Assembly (NCBI GenBank): GCA_016929735.1
Contig: JAFGID010000163.1
Location: 1 to 6,297 of the forward strand
Origin: Ignavibacteriales bacterium
GTDB taxonomy: Bacteria > Bacteroidota > Ignavibacteria > Ignavibacteriales > Melioribacteraceae
Direction of reading: 5' to 3'
DNA: 6,297 nucleotides
In this document: piece by piece, positions 5,186 through 6,297 of the stretch
How the letters are laid out: each line of letters opens with the position of its first letter
Position numbering within the stretch: the stretch's first letter is position 1
Made by a program: the position numbers and the translations under genes
Notes under the pieces: model-generated
The model's database searches: none
Seen by the model: only the letters and a program-made list of their open reading frames with translations
What the model was told of the DNA's origin: nothing

Positions 5186-5449
5186 CTATTCTTGAATTCT
5201 ATCCCAACTCGCCGTTTCTCGCCTGGGAACTTTTCTTAAAATATTTGAGACCTTACTTTTTAAATCGTCGATCGATTTCTCAGCCAACCTGGATTCAAGA
5301 GACGAAATTAGTTCCAGTTGGGTCAATTGTTCATTTAGCAAATAGTTTGATAACTGGTTTAATGAAACGCCTTGAAATTTGGCGTGTTTTTCTAATCGTC
5401 GCTTTAATTCCCAGGGAACACGCAAAGTTAATACATTCGTATTACTCAT
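5186..5449 (-). CDS. Ribbon-helix-helix antitoxin partner of the PIN toxin
   Basis: An 87-residue protein whose N-terminal half fits a ribbon-helix-helix DNA-binding fold: a short strand VLTLRVP (6-12), helix ELKRRLEKHAKFQG (14-27) and helix SLNQLSNYLLNEQL (29-42). The C-terminal half (about 45-87) is charged and would bind the toxin in a typical type II system. The ATG at 5449 has GAGAG 6 nt upstream and overlaps the PIN gene stop by 8 bp (ATGAGTAA). It lies downstream of the toxin, the reverse of the commonest antitoxin-first order. It probably binds DNA at the operon promoter (5884-5912). Confidence 0.8.
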   Translation of the reverse strand: MSNTNVLTLRVPWELKRRLEKHAKFQGVSLNQLSNYLLNEQLTQLELISSLESRLAEKSIDDLKSKVSNILRKVPRRETASWDRIQE

Positions 5450-5876
5450 AATTTTCTCTCCAAATTTTCAAAAAATCACCAGGTGTGACTAATTGAAAAG
5501 AAAAGCCTTTCAACTCAGCCTGTTTAAAATCTCTTACATTCGAAGTTATTAAATATTGACTGTTGCTTGCAAAAGCACACTCCACAAACATGTTATCTTT
5601 TTCATCCGATAAATTCGGTCTCAATAGAAAATAAATTGAATACTTTTTTGCCAATAAGGCTAATAAATCCAATACATCTTCTACTTCTTCTATTGTTAAA
5701 TTTATTTTTCTTAGATTCTCAGTTCTTGATAGTACATCATAATATTCAAAATAAACAGGCGTTGAGATGGCAACCTGTAACTTCTCATCAATTATCATTT
5801 TTAAAATTTGATGCGAAGCTCCGCTACTACTATAAAGAGCAGAAAATAGAACATTGGTATCAAGAGTTATTATCAT
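5442..5876 (-). CDS. PIN-domain toxin (COG1569/TIGR00305-like ribonuclease)
   Basis: A 144-residue PIN-domain protein. Such toxins are Mg-dependent ribonucleases that cut RNA; the target is unknown here. The acidic residues are in place: D6 in LDTNVLFSAL, E44, and D91/D94 in DEKDNMFVECA, with TSNVRDF (111-117) where many family members have an SGD or TGD element, so N113 replaces the usual fourth acid while D116 is nearby. I start at ATG 5876. An upstream TTG at 5912 lies inside the -35 element and cannot be the start of an mRNA from that promoter. GTG at 5879 is an alternative. There is no ribosome binding site before the start, and the promoter places transcription initiation at about the start codon. 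The next gene is the ribbon-helix-helix antitoxin, overlapping by 8 bp. The gene seems intact. Confidence 0.85.
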   Translation of the reverse strand: MIITLDTNVLFSALYSSSGASHQILKMIIDEKLQVAISTPVYFEYYDVLSRTENLRKINLTIEEVEDVLDLLALLAKKYSIYFLLRPNLSDEKDNMFVECAFASNSQYLITSNVRDFKQAELKGFSFQLVTPGDFLKIWRENYE

Positions 5877-5877
5877 C

Positions 5878-5909
5878 ACATTTATGATAGCAAATTTGAA
5901 TACAAATGT
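5878..5909. promoter_or_regulatory. Candidate operator of the PIN toxin operon
   Basis: A perfect 6-bp inverted repeat, ACATTT (5878-5883) and AAATGT (5904-5909), separated by 20 nt, brackets the -10. Near its centre is the 8-bp palindrome CAAATTTG (5891-5898). The spacing resembles the inverted repeat at the other TA operon. A ribbon-helix-helix antitoxin would be expected to bind such a site; this is inferred. Confidence 0.4.
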
Positions 5910-5912
5910 CAA
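5884..5912 (-). promoter_or_regulatory. Promoter of the PIN toxin operon
   Basis: -35 TTGACA (5912-5907), a 17-nt spacer and -10 TATCAT (5889-5884) on the minus strand. The -10 lies only 7 nt from the ATG at 5876, so the expected start of transcription coincides with the start codon. Confidence 0.7.
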
Positions 5913-6056
5913 GAGAAAATATTATTCCTTGTCAAAATGATTAAAATATTGGGGGGGGCGCCTGTCGATGAACCAACAGGCTAAGAGGTGGAAGCATCCG
6001 CCAGTCTGCGGATGCTAATTTGTAAATCTCAAAACTCAATAACCGAAATTTTCTGC
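5913..6056. repeat. Degenerate third copy of the repeat C/D tail
   Basis: Parts of this gene-free stretch resemble repeats C and D in the same order. The sequence after the TTGACA region (GTCAAGAGAAAAT, then a TTAAAATATT followed by eight G) parallels the GTCAAGTGAAAAAT and G-run or CCCC junction in C and D. The segment at about 6016-6050 parallels the CAAATTTCAATGACCGAAA words of repeat D. Between them a short stem pairs GCCTGT (5960-5965) with ACAGGC (5976-5981). The homology is partial and eroded. Confidence 0.45.
5993..6016. repeat. TCCGC hairpin repeat
   Basis: A perfect 9-bp stem (5993-6001 with 6008-6016; AGCATCCGC / GCGGATGCT) with a 6-nt loop. It resembles the hairpin at 35-50 and the inverted pair at 183-205 and 6223-6243, and probably belongs to the same dispersed palindrome family. 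Confidence 0.65.
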
Positions 6057-6094
6057 GCAACTGAATATCTGTGAAACCTTATTTTAATTTTTTT

Positions 6095-6205
6095 AACCTT
6101 AGTAACATAATAATATCCTATGAATTTAAACCTTATTACCTTATTATTCTCTTCCAATAAGCTAATAAGGTTCAGGGGATGGATATTTTGCTTGTTACTA
6201 AGGTT
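6095..6205. repeat. Long nested hairpin element
   Basis: Outer arms of 13 perfect base pairs (6095-6107 with 6193-6205) are followed inward by a 7-bp stem (6112-6118 with 6181-6187). A central hairpin then pairs 6129-6145 with 6156-6172 at 16 of 17 positions, around a 10-nt loop. AACCTTA words recur (6075, 6095, 6129). The only reading frame across it is an artefact of the AT-rich palindrome. It could be a small non-autonomous mobile element, a structured RNA or a transcription end between neighbouring loci. Confidence 0.65.
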
Positions 6206-6222
6206 TAAAAACAAAAATACTG

Positions 6223-6243
6223 TGTCCGACTGCTGGCGGAAGG
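6223..6243. repeat. TCCGCCA-type hairpin repeat, right copy
   Basis: Inverted copy of 183-203 with one mismatch. TCCG (6225-6228) can pair with CGGA (6237-6240), and an AGG followed by five T comes next (6241-6248), so it might serve as a weak rightward terminator. No gene is seen from here to the window end. Confidence 0.55.
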
Positions 6244-6297
6244 TTTTTCAAGAATACAAATTTTGATCATACCAAATAGAATTTGTTTTGTATGTCA

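Noticed and set aside
6029..6214. A 61-codon minus-strand open frame at the right end
   Set aside because: It runs through the nested palindrome and is explained by AT-rich hairpin arms. It has no ribosome binding site or recognisable domain.
1..6297. CRISPR array, tRNA or rRNA genes
   Set aside because: No short, regularly spaced direct repeats with unique spacers, and no tRNA-like cloverleaf or conserved rRNA segment, were seen.

Overview
This is a visibly AT-rich bacterial window. All six credible genes lie on the minus strand. They sit among long direct repeats, inverted repeats, gene fragments and repeated copies of one promoter. Type II toxin-antitoxin (TA) modules, TTGACA/TATAAT-type promoters, AGGAG-type ribosome binding sites and interspersed hairpin repeats built on TCCGCCA/TGGCGGA all fit a repeat-rich, probably uncultured Gram-negative or candidate-phylum bacterium. 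The sequence does not let me name a genus.

Layout, left to right. Positions 1-680 hold no gene: a nested inverted-repeat element (13-150), a TCCGCCA-type hairpin, and a stretch with almost no C on the plus strand (361-540). Positions 681-2143 are bounded by two 200-bp direct repeats, A and B, about 91% identical by eye. Between them is a 368-residue radical SAM protein (834-1940). Next, reading against the gene direction, come a 62-residue peptide gene (2144-2332) and a 429-residue radical SAM/SPASM protein (2334-3623). Positions 3624-5185 hold a second pair of direct repeats, C and D, of about 390-400 bp. They flank a TA operon: an addiction-module antitoxin (4415-4618) and a RelE/ParE-type toxin (4129-4425). 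Positions 5186-5876 hold a PIN-domain toxin followed by a ribbon-helix-helix antitoxin. The right end has no gene but carries hairpin repeats, including a nested stem at 6095-6205.

How the genes may work together. The leftward order is radical SAM/SPASM maturase, small peptide, second radical SAM protein. The peptide gene starts 1 nt after the maturase stop, and its ribosome binding site lies inside the end of the maturase gene. I infer a compact ribosomally synthesised, post-translationally modified peptide (RiPP) cluster: the 62-residue peptide is the likely substrate, with a C-terminal region carrying two Cys and a Trp-Trp pair. The two radical SAM proteins are paralogues. The second lacks the N-terminal domain and has lost exactly the SPASM cysteines that map to auxiliary cluster I, while keeping all four that map to auxiliary cluster II. 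No transporter, protease or immunity gene is visible.

A promoter with consensus -35 TTGACA, a 17-nt spacer and -10 TATATT occurs three times (repeat C, antitoxin operon, repeat D). A fourth relative (TTGACA-N17-TATCAT) precedes the PIN gene. All point left. The copy in repeat C probably drives the radical SAM cluster through a leader of about 270 nt. The repeats, fragments and TA modules together suggest a region shaped by repeated duplication, deletion and cassette-like insertion.
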